NCBI GenBank assembly: GCA_030268105.1
Contig: BSDZ01000013.1
Location: 2,895,001-2,959,000, forward strand
Length of the DNA stretch: 64,000 nt
From: Volvox africanus
Lineage: Eukaryota; Chlorophyta; Chlorophyceae; Chlamydomonadales; Volvocaceae
Direction: 5' to 3'
In this document: positions 35,407 to 48,761 of the stretch, one piece after another
Numbering within the stretch: the stretch's first letter is position 1
Layout: every line of letters begins with the position of its first letter
Notes under the pieces: model-generated
Database searches by the model: none
Told to the model about the DNA's origin: nothing
The model's input: only the letters and a program-made list of their open reading frames with translations
Made by a program: the position numbers and the translations under genes

Positions 35407-38400
35407 CTACAAGTACAGCGATGCAGCAAAGATGATATCTCTTTTAATGCGCTCCCTCGCCTGCTCGAACCGCTCTGCTAGCGCCACCTCCCCAATGCCC
35501 TTAAGGGCCTCAGCCAACTGCCGCATGAGCTCCTCCAAACGGCGAATAGCGCGGACCAGGGAGCCCTGTCGAGAGGAACCGAAGAGGGGGGCCGTGTCTG
35601 AGGAGGCGTCTCGGGGACGTGCGAGTGAAGGCAGGCATGTCCAGCCGTCGCCTCATGGCCAGCGGGCAGCATGGATGCAGCAGCGCATTCTTCGGGACGT
35701 AGTACTCCGGGAAATGCTGCACAGCATCACGGCTGATTCGCAAGCTCCGATGACCCTGTTATTCGTACGGCTCTATGACCTGAAGGCTCGTGACAGCCAC
35801 ACCGTATGTCCTACATCCTCAATTAACAGGAGCTCAAGCTCTAGCAGACACGCCATGTTGCTGCAGCTGTCCATCCTCCCAGCACACACATACACGCACA
35901 CACACGCACAGGCACACACCTCAAACACAGTGGTCATCTTGGCCAGCTCCGCGAACTTGACCCCCCGCACCCAGGCTGCCACTGGCTCCATGAGGTCTGG
36001 TCTGAACTTGCCCACGTAGTCCTCCAGGTTGGTGGAGGAGCCGCCGACGGGGCCGCTGACGGAGGAGAGGTATGGCGGGAGGGAAAAGCCACGAATAATT
36101 GACAGGGGTCGTGTGGGACGCAAAAAGTTCCAATAAATCCGCCGGGCCCCAACAACCCTCCTCTTCACTCCCCTCCGACCACCTACCATTCCAGTGCCAT
36201 TTTGCAGTCCAGCTCCACCTTAGCGACCCGGCGGGCCGCGTCTTTGACGGCCGCCAGCGCCCCCACCAGCTCATCGCGCAGCTACAAGGTGGTCAGGATG
36301 CATTACCCAGCAGTTAAGGACTCCAACATACTTGTGTTTTTAATGGACTTTCGAATGCCTAATAAATCATTGTTAGTTATTATTGTGGTTCAGCACTGTA
36401 CACATCCCAACCACCATCACCCGTACCTGCGCAGCCCCCACGTGCGCATTGAATTTATCATTCCTTCTCCTTCTCAGTCATCACAACAACACACGCTTTA
36501 ACAACTAGCCACCATTCCGTCTCCATGGCCCCCAGCCCCCAAACCTTGGCCCCTACTGCAGCCGCAGGCCGCGCAGCGCACCTTGGGCCCTCCTCCGTCG
36601 GCGCCCTTCTCCTGAAACACAAAGCACGAGCACGCTGCCGCCAAGGCCTCCAGGCTCATAGTGTTGAAGACCCCCGCGAAGACCAGCTCACACAGGACCA
36701 GCTCATCACCGCAGCTCAAGCCAGCTGCAAGCCGCCCCTTTACCGTCACGACGCCCTCACCGTCCATGTATGACAGCCGCCGAAGCACACGCAGCCGCGC
36801 CTGCAGCCGGAGGAGGCAGCAAGGGGGCCATAACCTGGATCTGTTCACCAAGAGCTAGTTGTTAATTGCTCTGGCGAAACGTAATTTCCCACAGGACTGC
36901 AGTCGTCGGTCCTGTATTCGTCGGATCTGTATTCTGGGGAGAACCTGTGGAGAGGTTTGGCCTTGAAGGACTCAGGGGACGGATCTCTGCTTTGAACGTC
37001 GACGCTGTTAATGTTAATAAGGTCCGTACGAGATCACCAAATTCCTCATTTAAATATTTTAAAATGTTTAAATCAACAGTGCCATCTATTGAATCGGCGG
37101 CAAACCGATAAAAACGCACATAAAAAGATGCATACCTATTAAGGCAGCCACATGTGGCCCCGGGAGCGGACACATAATCACGCATACACACACATATGCG
37201 TGTGCACTCACCTTAAGCTCGTCCTTCAGAATAAGGCTATTGGCCGCCTTGACCTCCCGCCGCGCCGCCGCCACTGCCTCCTCCGCTGCGTTCCGCCGCT
37301 GCAGTGCCCCCAGGCGGGCCCGCAGATCAGGCGCAGACAAAGCGGCCAGAGGGTGCGCCGCCAGTAGACTCTCCACACTCTCCAGCTTGGACTGCATCTT
37401 GCGAACTGCCTTGTCACCCACCTGCGACCAGCAAGTGGACAGTGGGGTGCAATAATCGCGACGCAGGAAGGGGCGCCCCAGCCAGGCCACACGTGACCCA
37501 ACTGCGTTAGGCCAGAATGCTGCAGAATGGTGCCAGCCCTAGGCGGCCAGCCAGCCAGGCTACCTTTACTCTGCGGGTTAAGAAAAAATGTCCTCTGCGG
37601 GGTGTGCGGGTTACGAGCGGGGGTCCAAAGATGCGAAAACCCCCAGACCTACCGACTTAACAGGTGAGCAAAACGGCGTGTGGCGGTGGGGGAAATTTTG
37701 AGGAAATGGAAGCATAAGCGCCAAGTCCAAGGAGACCCAATGAGTTTACTCCTACCCCTTCCCCCAACCCCTACCGGTAGGTAACGCCCTAATAATCTAA
37801 ATATATACTACCCACACGCAACTCACAGAGAAACGTTTATTTAATTGGGTATTTACGTACGTACTAAGTAAAATGTGACGCATGCTAAGCAACGTTTTGG
37901 AGTCCCCCTCAGTTCCGTACCTTCATGTCCTCCTCCGGGTCCAGGAGGGGCACTCGGCCGCTCTTGGACTGAGACCCCAGCCTCACCAGCGCCTCCGCTA
38001 ACGAGCCGCGCCCAGCTCGTCGCGCATCTAGCGGCCGGAGGTCTCGCTGAAGGTAAATCCGCACACTGCTCAGCCTATCCACCTAAGCGGTGGTGTTGGA
38101 TGTTGGGTGTTGGGTGGCAGTTATGGGTAGTGGATAATAAAGGGTTTAAGTGGTTACGGGTGCTGCGTCTTGCGTGGCAGTGGTGGGCTGTGGTCGTGGA
38201 TAGCGTGTTGGCTGTGTTTTGAGGGGAGGATGAGGTTAGGAAAGGAAGCCGGGAAGAGCAGACGAGGTGATGTGTGTGAGGAGGTGACCCTGGTGTGATC
38301 CCCGACCTCGGAGAGGGTGGAGCCCTGTGAAGGCATAGAGAGGGTCTGACCGTTCTTCGGCGAAGGCAGGCCGGGGGGCGGGTTCGGGAGTCGCTAAGGG

Positions 38401-41400
38401 AGACGGTGTGTTCCCATGTCGTCAAGAGACGAAAACGAGAAGGCAATGACCCCAACCGAAGGCGCATGAGGAGAGGGATCCAGTTTGCCCCTTATCGTAC
38501 GCATTACACAGGCTATCCCACGTCCAGGGCCACCCTCTTCCTTCCGGCCGACGCTCACCTGCGCCAGAGAGAAGGTGACCACTAGGGGCACCCCGGACTT
38601 CTCCCCCGGGGGCAGCAGCCTGACGTGGGCGCCGCGAGGCAGGGTGCCGCTGCTTCCGCCCGCCCCCGCAGCCCCACCTGGCGGCGGCAGTGTATTGACC
38701 AGCACGTCCACGATGAAGTCGCCAGCGCAGGAGGACGAGGAGACCCCCTTCTTGGGTTTCTTGCCACCTCCCCCATCATCTGTGCGGAGGATTAACACCA
38801 CCACATATGGTGTTGATTCATCATGATGTCGTGACGGCAAAGGAGGATCGGTTACTGTGTGTGGTTTGTGCGTGTGATGGAGACATGAAACGGAGAGCGG
38901 TACGCGGTAAGAAGCGACGGAAGATTAATATAACTAGGGCTTTAGGGTTTATATTCCTGTGCACAGTATGTCAGGGAGAGGGTTGCAGGCGGGGGGGCAG
39001 ACGAGTTGGAGCTGTCTGTCTCATATACCACGATGAGGGAGTTGGGAATAGCAGGATGAATACGAAAAACAGAATGATAGTGTGTATTGGGAGCGGGTGA
39101 ATGGGGGGATGGGTGGGTGGGGGAGAGGGTAGGACATGAAGGCACTGCCCTGCCGCCGAATGTGCGCTTCTCCTCCCTCCCATGTCAGACGTCCTTTCCT
39201 GTCGCACTGCTGATGATAATTATATAGCATGTCAAATTGTATCCTATATTACTATATGACATGCTATATAATTATTATCACCAGTGGAACATGATATAAC
39301 ATGGTATATATTTCTTTTAAGTATCACTAGTAGGACAGGAAAGAATTCAGTACAATACAATACAATACAATACAATAATACAGTAATACAATAATACAAT
39401 AAAATAAAATAAAATAATATAATACAATACTGCTATAAAACAGCTAGTATCTTATATCACTGCTATATTACATCACCTCCCCATTTTTCCCTTCACCTCC
39501 TGTACCCGTGCGTGCGCGTACCGGTGTATTCCCACCCTCCCAGGCCCCCACAGCCCACCCCACCCTCATCCCACTCCTCGACAACCCCCGACATCAGAGC
39601 AATCCTCACCCGCTGCCCCGTCGTTTTTACCGGACACACGTTCAAAATTTACAACGGTGCCCCAGACGCCATGGGTGACCTCTGAAAGAACCGCCTCGCC
39701 ACCTCCACCTCCTCCGTTATTGCTTCCGTATCCGCTGCTTGTGGTGGCCTCCGTGGACGTTCCCGACAGTGAGCCACCTGCCGCCGGCGGCTCGTTGAAG
39801 TCCGGCAGCGGTTTGCCCAGCCCAGGGGGCTCGGGGAGTAGCCTGATTAGGCGACCTGCAGAATGGACACGTCACAGTCTTCCGTCGCCGCAGAAAGAAT
39901 CAAAAGTTCAACGACATATGGTTTGTGGTTAGTGATTTGTTACAAGTATGCCTCATGAGCTCATAAGGCCCAAATAAACGAGCCAGGAGGCTCAAAGGAC
40001 CGCGTACTGGAACTCGAAAATAAAAATTAGTTCGGAAAGGAGATAAAAAAGACCAAAATTAAAAAACAGAGAAACAAGAATAAACAAGATAAATGTTTGT
40101 GCAAAGCGGGAGAGTGTGCAAGCGGGTGTTCAACTCGCGCAGTCGCAGATCTGCCGTGACAGGGCGCCCAACAGACCGCCCCACCCCCGACCCTCGCGCC
40201 GCACACCTACCAGGCTGGAGGAAAGGCAGGCACACCCTCGGCGAGTTGAGCGCCACTCGCAAACTTGCCCGTAATGACAACAGTTGATCAAGCAGAGCGT
40301 AGTATTGCTGTACGGACTGCTCGTCCTCTATGACTATTGCGTCGCGCTGTGCCTCCAGCGCGGCGACACGCGCCTCCAGGGATGGCAAGCTGCGCTCCAC
40401 TTGGAATTGCCTGCGGGAGAGCAGCAGGAAGGGTAGGAGGCAAGTTTGGGGTCCTTTAGCAACCGCGGAGACCCCGGGAAGCTAGGCTGCTGGATCCGTT
40501 TCGGGAAGAGCCACCCGTTGCGGGTTTCTGGGAGGAAGAGAGCGCGAGAGCACGAGAGCACGCAAGACTCTGAGAGCGCATGAGACCGTGAGAGCGCACG
40601 AGAGGGTGAGAGGCAAGGACGAAACGGCGAGCCCCCTGGTAACCGAAACGCAGGACCTTATATTCAGGGGGAGATTTAGTGCCTACGTCGTACAAAACGC
40701 GCCAGGAAAGGACAGGCAGCTAACAGCAGGGACCACCGGGGATAAGAACAGCCCCAATAGAGAAACCACCAGGTGCACACCCGCATATGGCGCTTGGGCG
40801 CTCGGCGGCACTGGGTGCCTCTCCCCGCACCTGAAGGACGCCGCCATGAGCTGCTCCGGTTCCGCCCCTTCCACCCGCATCAGCCCCAGCAGCATGTTGT
40901 ATCCGAGGTGGAAGGCCGAGTAGAGCGTGTCCGGGGCGCCCTTGATCATCTCCTTGGCCACCGGCGGCTCAAGCCGCGTGTCAAGCATCATAACCACCAC
41001 ACCTGATTTTTTGGATGGTGCGGGAGGGAAATGGGTTTGGATGGGTGGGAAGTAGGGTGCGGGTTCAGATCGGGTGCAGGCGAAATCGTTACAAAGCGCA
41101 AACAGAGCACGAGGAAACAAGGTTTCGGTCAAGCAGATGCATGTTGGCGGACGAAGGAAAAGAAAAGAGCAGACGCCGGCAACTGGTGGCTGTCACGTTA
41201 TCATTCCATTCATTCTGCTTCCGGGATGACTGACAGTCGGGGGAGAACCGGGCGGGAGGGGGAGAGGGAGGCAGAGGGGGGGGAGGAAGGGGGAGAGGGA
41301 CGAAGGGGGAGAGGGAGGCAAGGGGAGAGGGAGGCAGGGGGTGGAGGCGAATAAACGAGACCTGATATCGCTGTAGTGAGGACGCTGCTATGAAGTATAA

Positions 41401-44400
41401 CTAGTAAGCGCGATGTTGGAGAGGGAGGGAGTGGCGCAGAGGATGGCATTCGGCATTTGGGCAGAGACAGTTCGAGTGTAGTTAGGATGTATTCGCCACG
41501 AAATGGGATTAGGTGTGTGGGGTGTGTTAGGTGTGGGGTGTGTGTGTGGGGGGGTAGATGGGTTCAAATCCGCAGTGTTCACCTCTGTCATCGAGACCTC
41601 GACGTCCCGCCCGGCCGCTCATCTGGATGTACTCGCCGCTGGTGATCCAACGAAACACACCGCCGTCGTACTTTTTGACGTTCGTGAACACCACCGTTTT
41701 GGCGGGCATGTTGAGGCCGGTGGAGAAGGTCTCTGTTGCGAAGAGGCACTTCAGGAGGCCCTCCTGACCGCATGTCCAGGGAAGGGCCCAGTTTCAATGG
41801 CGGTTAGGGGTAAGGGAGGATAGGGGTAAGGAGAAAACTCGCATCAGAGAGCAGCACAAGTATAATGAAGTCTGCGTGTGCGTGCGTATGTGTATGTGTG
41901 TGTGGGGGGGAGGGGGAAGCTGAAGGGGCGGTAGGTGATAGTTGGAAGACGCGGGTAGAGCTCCATTCCGTACAGCTTCCTACCCTGGAGCACACACATA
42001 CACAGATCCTCACCTACACGGTACACACGCCGCCTCACCTGAAAGAGGATCTCCACCACCTCCTTGACGATTGGCAGCAGCCCAGAGTGGTGGACCCCCA
42101 CTCCGCGCTGCAACATGGGTAGCATGGCCGTGATCTGGGGCAGGCGCTGGTCGTCCTGCGCGGGGAGGGGGGAGGGGTTGACATCGTTAACAGAGGTATG
42201 GATGCGCAATCGGATGACATGGACAGCTCGAGGAAGGAGGAGAGTGTCTGCCAGACGCGCCAAGCTGATGCGCCGTACATGAAGATGGAGCTTTGGCAAA
42301 GCCAAGTAAGGTCCAGCTCTCCCACCTCGCCCGGCAGGCTATCCCGGGTTGACCATCCTCCGTTACTTCTCCTCCCCTCCCCCCACACATACACACATAC
42401 TTTCTCTCCCCTCCCTTTCTCCCTGTCTCTCTCTGTCTTCTCCCTCTGCTACCTCGCAGGGATAGCCGCCCCTCCTCCTCCAGGCACTGAGCAAGGCAGC
42501 CAGGGCCGGTCTCAAACAAACGCCGCGCGCCGCGCTGATCGCTTTGGGCGGCCCCAAAACACACAGGCACATAGCCAGAATCCCGCTCTGGCCCCCATAC
42601 CCCATACCGCCATACCTGCGACAAGCACTCCATCGCTGACCAGTAGATGTTCGCCACCAGCGCCTTCTCGTCATCGCTGTTCAGCTCCAGGGGAGCCATC
42701 TGAGCGGCCAGCGCCTCGCATTCACGCTGAACGGGAAACAGACGTCAAGGGGCAAAACCCGGAGGGGCGAAGGGCGAGGGGCGAGGGGCGGAACGAATGC
42801 CGGGAAGCAAGGTAAGGACCTAAGGGGGGCAAAAGCCAAAAGTGCACGTCCATATCACGTCAATGAATCAACCTCCATATCACGTCAGGACGATTTGGTG
42901 CTATGTACCTTTGAGAAGGAAAACACGATGACTGGGTCGTAGTTTCGCTCCATAATCATGCGGACCAACTTGAAGATGTCGGACTTCTGAGACTCCGAGC
43001 CACCCACGGGGTTCACCCCGCCCGCACCGTTCTTGCCACCCTTGGCTGCGCGTGCGGGGAGGAGTGGGGAGAAAAGCATGATGTGCACACGGGGCCGAGG
43101 CGGGCCAGGAAAAGCTCGCGGAACAACTCGCAGAAGTGGAAAGTGCGAAAGGATCAGTCTTTTCCTTCCTCCTACTCTACTTCAGTCTGCTGCTGGTGGT
43201 GGTGGTGCTTCGTTATGAGTTAATTTGTGATCCAGTGGCGCTTTACCCCCACCTCCCCCTCCACCTTCACCCCCACCCCCTCCCCCTCCCCCTCTACACC
43301 GATTATATCGCAGCACCTTTCCCGGATGGGAATAGAAGGGAGATACGCATGCAGACACGCATATACTCATTCATGAGTATGCACAGAGTTGCACCCACCC
43401 TTGCCACCGGCCGCGTCAGTTTCAGTTAGTACCCCAACCGCCTTCTGGAAGTTGTCGTCCCGGAACACGCCGCGCTCGTCCACCACCATGTACAGCCCGT
43501 CGCCGCCTGCTCCGGGTGGCTCAGGTCAAAGAAAAGGGGGGACGGGAGAAGGCGGGGAAAGGGGGACGGAAGGGTTGGAATGGAGGGAAGGGGGAAGGGG
43601 TGCTGTCGTACGATGTCCATGATACGATTGCTGGGTCTCCGGTTCCATATCAATTACTTTGCACGTTTGTGACGCCCCCAATACGCACCCGCTGGGAAGA
43701 GATAGTGCTGCAGGGGTGTCGGCCGGTAGTCCGTATAAACCACGTGGCACGGAGACCTATGCGTCTTAGCCACCCAATCCGCGAACTCCCGGGCGTTGGG
43801 GATGGTAGCTGACAGGAAGACGAAGCGGGCCTCCCTTCGGGGCAGGGAGGGCGCCAAAGAGGTGAGGTACGGATCTGAGGTGCAGAGGTACGGGTCAATA
43901 AGTGTGCGAAAGCAGTACGTCGTACACAACTATGCACATACACACACGCATATGTTCTCCGCGCAGTAAGGGCAGGGCCAAACAGAGGGCGGCAGTGCGT
44001 GAAGGGATATGAGGCCCCCATTGGACCTGACCACTGGAATAGGCGAAGGTGTGGGCAGCGGGCTGCGGCTGTGTGTATACATGTCTAATGGGCAGCCACG
44101 TCGCTTGCGGGGGGGGGCCAAGGACTTCCAACTGAATGGGTGTATGAGGTATAAGTGTTGGTTGGGTGTTGAAAGTCTTGGTGTCGGGTGCAGGCGCTGA
44201 GAGGTTTTAAATCAGCCATGCTGCCGCCTTCTCCTCCTCCCTCTCCTCCTCCTCGCGACACGACGACATATCAACTTGCAGCAAACGGGTTGGCCCCGAA
44301 GCAGTTTGGCGCCGTAAGTCGCTTCAAAGCTCTCCTTGTTTGTGAAAGCCTTCAGCAGCCTCACCGGGCCCTATGCGGAACCTGGAAGCTCGTCAGGAAA

Positions 44401-46970
44401 GCTGGATTTTTAAACAGCGCCCGTACCTGGGTGCCAGGATAATCGACTCCTCCCAAACCACACCGCGCTCCTTGTCCCGCAGATAATGGATCTCGTCGTA
44501 CACAATGAGCTGTACCTCCCGTACCACCTCTGTAATGCAGCCGGGAGAGGCGGGGGTCAAGCCAAGCCAAGTCATTAACTGAGACAGAGACAGCAAGGCA
44601 GCCCGGAGCGAAGCGGTTCCTTGGCACCGCCAACCGACCGCCTTCTAGAAGGATTCGCTCTCAACGACATGACCTCCCGCATGCAAAGATGTTAAACGTT
44701 GTAGTACCCCTAGGGATACGGCTTTGAGTTTTAGGGCTTCGGGTTTTAGAGGTTACATCTCGGTCACCCCGTAACTGGTTTCGGATCTGTCGCGACGTAC
44801 CAGATCCGCGGTACATCATGGATCTCAAAATCTCCGTTGTCATGACCAGGCACGAGGCGTTGGGGTTGATGGTCACATCTCCGGTCATAAGGCCCACATC
44901 CACAAACTCCTCTGCGAGCTCCCTGTACTTCTGATTTGAGAGCGCCTTGAGTGGTGAGGTGTACACGACACGGGTTTTGTCCCTGCATTCCCACGATCAC
45001 AGGCGTGCGGTTTAGGGGGGGTGGAGTGGGGGTCGGGGGTCATATTACCTCAGAAGCTCACGCCCGGCTGGAAACCGGGGAAAGAAAGGAGACGAGAGGA
45101 GGCATCCAAAGTAGCAAAGCAGACGGATGGTAGGCGCAAGTTGGCCTAGGGGTGGTGATGGTAGTGATAGTACTATGCGGAACTGGTATCGCATGGACTT
45201 AAGGCCAGCATATCGCGGTCATCAGCTGGCGCGCTCCGAAACCGCCTCCGAAACCCAATATCACCCACATGACCCCCATCATCATGCCTGATTGCCCCTC
45301 GCCCCTTATGGCGCTCCCTCACCTGAGCGCCATCGCGAAGGCGTACTCCGCCACCACGGTCTTCCCTGCTGAGGTGTGAGCTGCCACCAGGACGCTGTGA
45401 CCTGGCGGCGTAGGCGGGCATGTGGAGTTTTCAACCTTAAGGAGCCCAAGCCAATTAAATAATACTGGAGGGGCTGCGGACGTACGCGAATGACTGCATA
45501 TAAACATGAGCCCGCAGGTGATGGGGTGATATGCGGTTTCGGAGCATGAGGGCAGGCGCGAAATTACGAAGAGCTGCGGCTGAAGGTCAGGAGGGAGTCA
45601 AAGCAGGTGTGCGGGACGCCTAATAATACCGACTTCAACGCTCTGGTGCGCGTACGAATAATTATTCTTTATACGAAATATATTTTTTATTTCTTTATTT
45701 TTCATAAAAAAAAAGTCCTTCACGCGCCCAATGCGCAGGACCCAGTCCCCGCCCTAAGCCACTCAAGCATCCGCGCGACTGCCCGTTCTGGCTGCACCAT
45801 TCACCAGCGAGGACGCAGTACGTAGCAGTGACGGCGAACATACAGAAACTTCTAATCAGGGGCATCGTGGGCTGCAACGCGTCCCACATTGACTGCCAAA
45901 AAGCCCCCTCGCGCCCTCACGACCATACTGCCGCATACGAGCCCAATGGGTACTGGATGCACAACGCTCGAAGCCGGGTGCGTCTGATATGTGGACGAGG
46001 AGGAGAGATGTGGGTTGGGTTTTCTGCGACCGGCCGAACCTACCCCGGGCGCCAACGACTGCGAGGAGCTCTGGCTGGGCCCGCAGCCCCGCAGGTTACC
46101 TGCTGTCACCCATGCAACTTCAGATTAACTTCATGACCCGCTGCGGCGGATGCTGGCAGGCGTTGGGGTCTCGGGAACTTCGGCTGAGAGCGGGCTAGGT
46201 GGCAAGCGCCGTTTGGGCCCACACATTGGCGAGTGTCGCAGAAACCCACGGGCGCCTTAACCCCTACACTCCCTCGCAACGTCGCGAACCAGACCAGTGT
46301 GGTCGAAATGATTGCGCCCCCGCCGCTCTAAACCCAGTCCACAGGTAAAGTTAGAGACAGCCACAAAGTGAAGCGGAACTTTTGCACTTCCAAATGCACA
46401 TATATGCATACGCGCACACACACACGCGCGCGCACGTATACACATGCATACACATACACACACAGATGCACAGAAAAGTGCATAGTTTGGCAAACACAAA
46501 CACCAAACATATAGACCAGGCCGTCCAGGCCAGATAGTGCAGGTCACGCCGTCGCCCGATGTCCTGGGGACTCCGAGACTGTATCCCGGACCCTAACGCT
46601 CTTCCACGCCAGGACTTGGGAGCTGTCATTGCACTGGAGTCCATGCATACGCACCTGCTTCTAGACAGTTGACAGCCACTTGCTGGAAGGGGTCGATCTT
46701 GAACGGGTACACGCGCGCGGGTGGCCCCTCCCGTGCGGGTGGTGGCAACCTGCTGCCTTCCTGGTCCGGCGGCCAAGCTACCTCGTGCGTGCACGACTTT
46801 CCATCAACCTCTATAAGGTTGGCGCCCACAGGCAGCCGCGCAACGCGCTCGTCGGAGAGACGGGCTGCCTTAGCTGGCGGCGGCGCTGTCATGCCATCGC
46901 CATCGCCAGGGTTTGTGACATAGCCGGAAGCGACGGCGGGACGTTTGCCGAGAGCCGTACCCGACGCCAT
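35407..46970 (-). CDS. MTR4: ATP-dependent RNA helicase MTR4 (exosome cofactor)
   Basis: Ski2-like 3'-5' RNA helicase that feeds RNAs to the nuclear exosome and serves in rRNA maturation and the TRAMP complex. Exons, in coding order: 46970-46655, 45401-45323, 44982-44801, 44529-44427, 43834-43689, 43506-43399, 43045-42909, 42726-42616, 42155-42039, 41763-41583, 41002-40831, 40410-40211, 39855-39631, 38779-38559, 38082-37921, 37421-37212, 36800-36582, 36281-36187, 36055-35920, 35565-35407; all phases agree; about 1,092 residues, close to the family's 1,040-1,080. Visible motifs: [20 protein letters not shown] entry, Walker A AHTSAGKT (about 114-120), DEIH box (204-207), SATIPN (235-240), HHSGLLP (416-422) and [10 protein letters not shown] (480-489). 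An arch/KOW region follows (VVNFERV at its start, with Gly-rich insertions), then the helical DSHCT end [12 protein letters not shown]. No motif is missing, so it should be active. Confidence 0.97.
39194..39343. mobile_element. 150-bp fold-back (MITE-like) element in an MTR4 intron
   Basis: The outer ends are inverted copies beginning CTTTCCTGTC (39194) and ending GACAGGAAAG (39343), with 17 of 21 bases matching over the longer arm. Inside, 24-base arms (39211-39234 and 39257-39280) match at 23 positions around a short AT loop. The element is AT-rich, noncoding, and sits in the MTR4 intron between exons 13 and 14. Size and structure fit a miniature inverted-repeat transposable element. No clear target-site duplication was found. 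Confidence 0.6.
39349..39430. repeat. AT-rich microsatellite (ATACA/ATAAA units)
   Basis: Tandem ACAAT-type pentamers pass into AATACAATA and AATAA repeats directly beside the fold-back element, in the same MTR4 intron. Confidence 0.85.
41236..41345 (+). repeat. Purine-rich GGGGAGAGGGAGGCA tract in an MTR4 intron
   Basis: Imperfect copies of a 15-base unit make a nearly uninterrupted run of G and A on the plus strand. On the MTR4 transcript strand it reads as a polypyrimidine run, inside the intron between exons 10 and 11. Similar one-sided purine/pyrimidine tracts are found in other MTR4 introns (42360-42440, 43240-43300). Confidence 0.85.
46395..46470. repeat. CA/CG dinucleotide repeat in MTR4 intron 1
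   Basis: Alternating purine-pyrimidine sequence (CA, CG, TA and CATA units) of about 75 bases, of the kind able to adopt Z-DNA. It lies within the first intron of MTR4. Confidence 0.85.
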
Positions 46971-47132
46971 AACGTTAACACTTCAGAAGTGTAGGCTTAA
47001 TTGAAGTATTCACGCTGCGTGTGCAATACAATTATGAGGCCACCGTGGAAAACGGACTGCGGCGGCGATGTGTCGGTAACTATTTTAATGCATGAGCACA
47101 CTTGCATCGAGCTTTAGAAAAAAACATATTTA

Positions 47133-47411
47133 ATGTTTGGTAACAAACTGACTGGTCCCATAGACGTTAAGTTTACTGCCCTCCGATATAGCTTTAAAGA
47201 TGAATTAATTGCCATACTCTCAGGAAAGGAATGTTCCATTTTCCGACATATTATTCAAACTTTACATTCTCGGTTGCAGGCGTTCCAGCTGAAAAGTCCA
47301 AAAACGATCAACGGCTTTCTAACTGTCTTAACCGGAAGCGTCGCCTGCTCGCCTGCTGAGGCAATATTCTGCGATAAGATTTATAAGAATTCAGTGGCCG
47401 AAGTGCCTTAA
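47133..47411 (+). CDS. Small ORF upstream of MTR4, unproven
   Basis: An ATG-started open frame of 92 codons lies 162 bases upstream of the MTR4 start on the opposite strand, beginning MFGNKLTGPIDVKFTALRY. It is AT-richer than the known genes here. I see no domain, signal peptide or splice sites. It could be a small protein gene sharing a promoter with MTR4, a remnant or chance. Confidence 0.3.
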   Translation: MFGNKLTGPIDVKFTALRYSFKDELIAILSGKECSIFRHIIQTLHSRLQAFQLKSPKTINGFLTVLTGSVACSPAEAIFCDKIYKNSVAEVP

Positions 47412-48761
47412 TTGCGTTATGTTTATACTGCCGTCTGTCGTGTAAAATCCCCGTTCGCATGCAGCACGCTCTACGTGCACGTAAGGATTGATTGTAAAAA
47501 AATACACTTATCATGTACAAATCAACATCATGCGAGCTTCCGGTAACACTCAGCCATGGCAGGCACGTTCCCTTTCGTTTTGTCCGTCCTCAGGAATTAG
47601 TCATTACCGCACTTCACGTGCCTCATGGCACTCCAGGACCTGCGATTACCAATCAAGGTAGACCAAAAGTCCATAGCATTCACCCTAAGACGAACAACAA
47701 AGAGCCGCTGAATGGGTGGACTTGGCTCAACAAGGCTTGACTAGGAATGTTGTCGAGAAGGCGGGTAGCGTCACCGCAGGTAACGCTACCCCCGGTGGAA
47801 GCAGCTGACCTCTTGGAGCAGCGTGATACACGGTCAACATTTGGCGCCGTCTATTTGGTGTCTCTGGATATATTGCCTCATGCGCAAAGCCAGCCACTTC
47901 AGCCTCTTCCTCCTGGCTTTGAGTGAGCCGGAGAGGATCGGAGTCTGTCAGTATTTATCTAGTTCCTCTATACGTCCAGGACGCTGCACGATTCCATATC
48001 ATGCCCAGGTAGATACCCCACTGGTACAAGGAGACGTAGGGCGGTGGCGCTGTGGCTCAGCAGCCAAGTGCTTCAAGGCTCACTGCTCATTCAACAAATC
48101 TCATACCCGACAATTAACCACAATCCTCCGTCATGCAAGATTACAATTCTTCAGATCATGCGCAAGCAGTTGAATATGCTTTCCGCGTCTTTATCGAGGG
48201 ACCTCCGACCACATCTCCGCCATTGAAGTGTGTCTGATCCTTGTTCCCTCGTGTATTTTCACGGACGAACACCCCTTTGTTCAATTCATTGTAACAAATA
48301 ACCTCTAACTGACACTTAACAGTAGGAACAGAACATGCAGTCATACTTGACGCATGGATCTCACGATACTTTTTACATAGGGGACTTGTACGACCCAGAG
48401 CCCCGCACCTAACCACCTATTTTCCCCTCCCCACATCCTCCGTGAAATCCATCACGAAAGGGCTACGACTCAACCACGCATGCTTCGATGCAGGAAATAC
48501 GGCCAAGTTTTAGCCCTCTCATGGCGTCTGAGAGCCAGTCCCCGAGCCTAGCCCAGCTGCTAAGCTGCCAATGGTATAGATGGGTCCCTCCCTGGACGCG
48601 GTTTCACAGCTACCATACCCCGGGCCCTGCCACGACCTCTTATTAGAGGCCCTTCTCCCATTACCCGCTGGAGTAGGAAGACCTGTGGCTTGGAGGCTAT
48701 GCCAACGGCCAGATTAGAGCAGTGCATCTTCTGGCCGGCCTTTTCCTGGGCGTGTTGGGGG
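47412..48761. other. Spacer between MTR4 and the gankyrin-like gene
   Basis: Only short open frames. It should include the 3' UTR of the gankyrin-like gene at its right end. No other feature recognised. Confidence 0.45.

Noticed and set aside
41560..41575. tRNA T-arm-like string GGGTTCAAATCC
   Set aside because: It lies in an intron next to an MTR4 exon on the other strand and has no matching acceptor, D or anticodon arms.
42187..42305. Possible extra MTR4 exon on the minus strand ([19 protein letters not shown])
   Set aside because: Exons 8 and 9 already join in phase (ECLSQ to DDQRLPQ) as in the family; this stretch is intron read-through.
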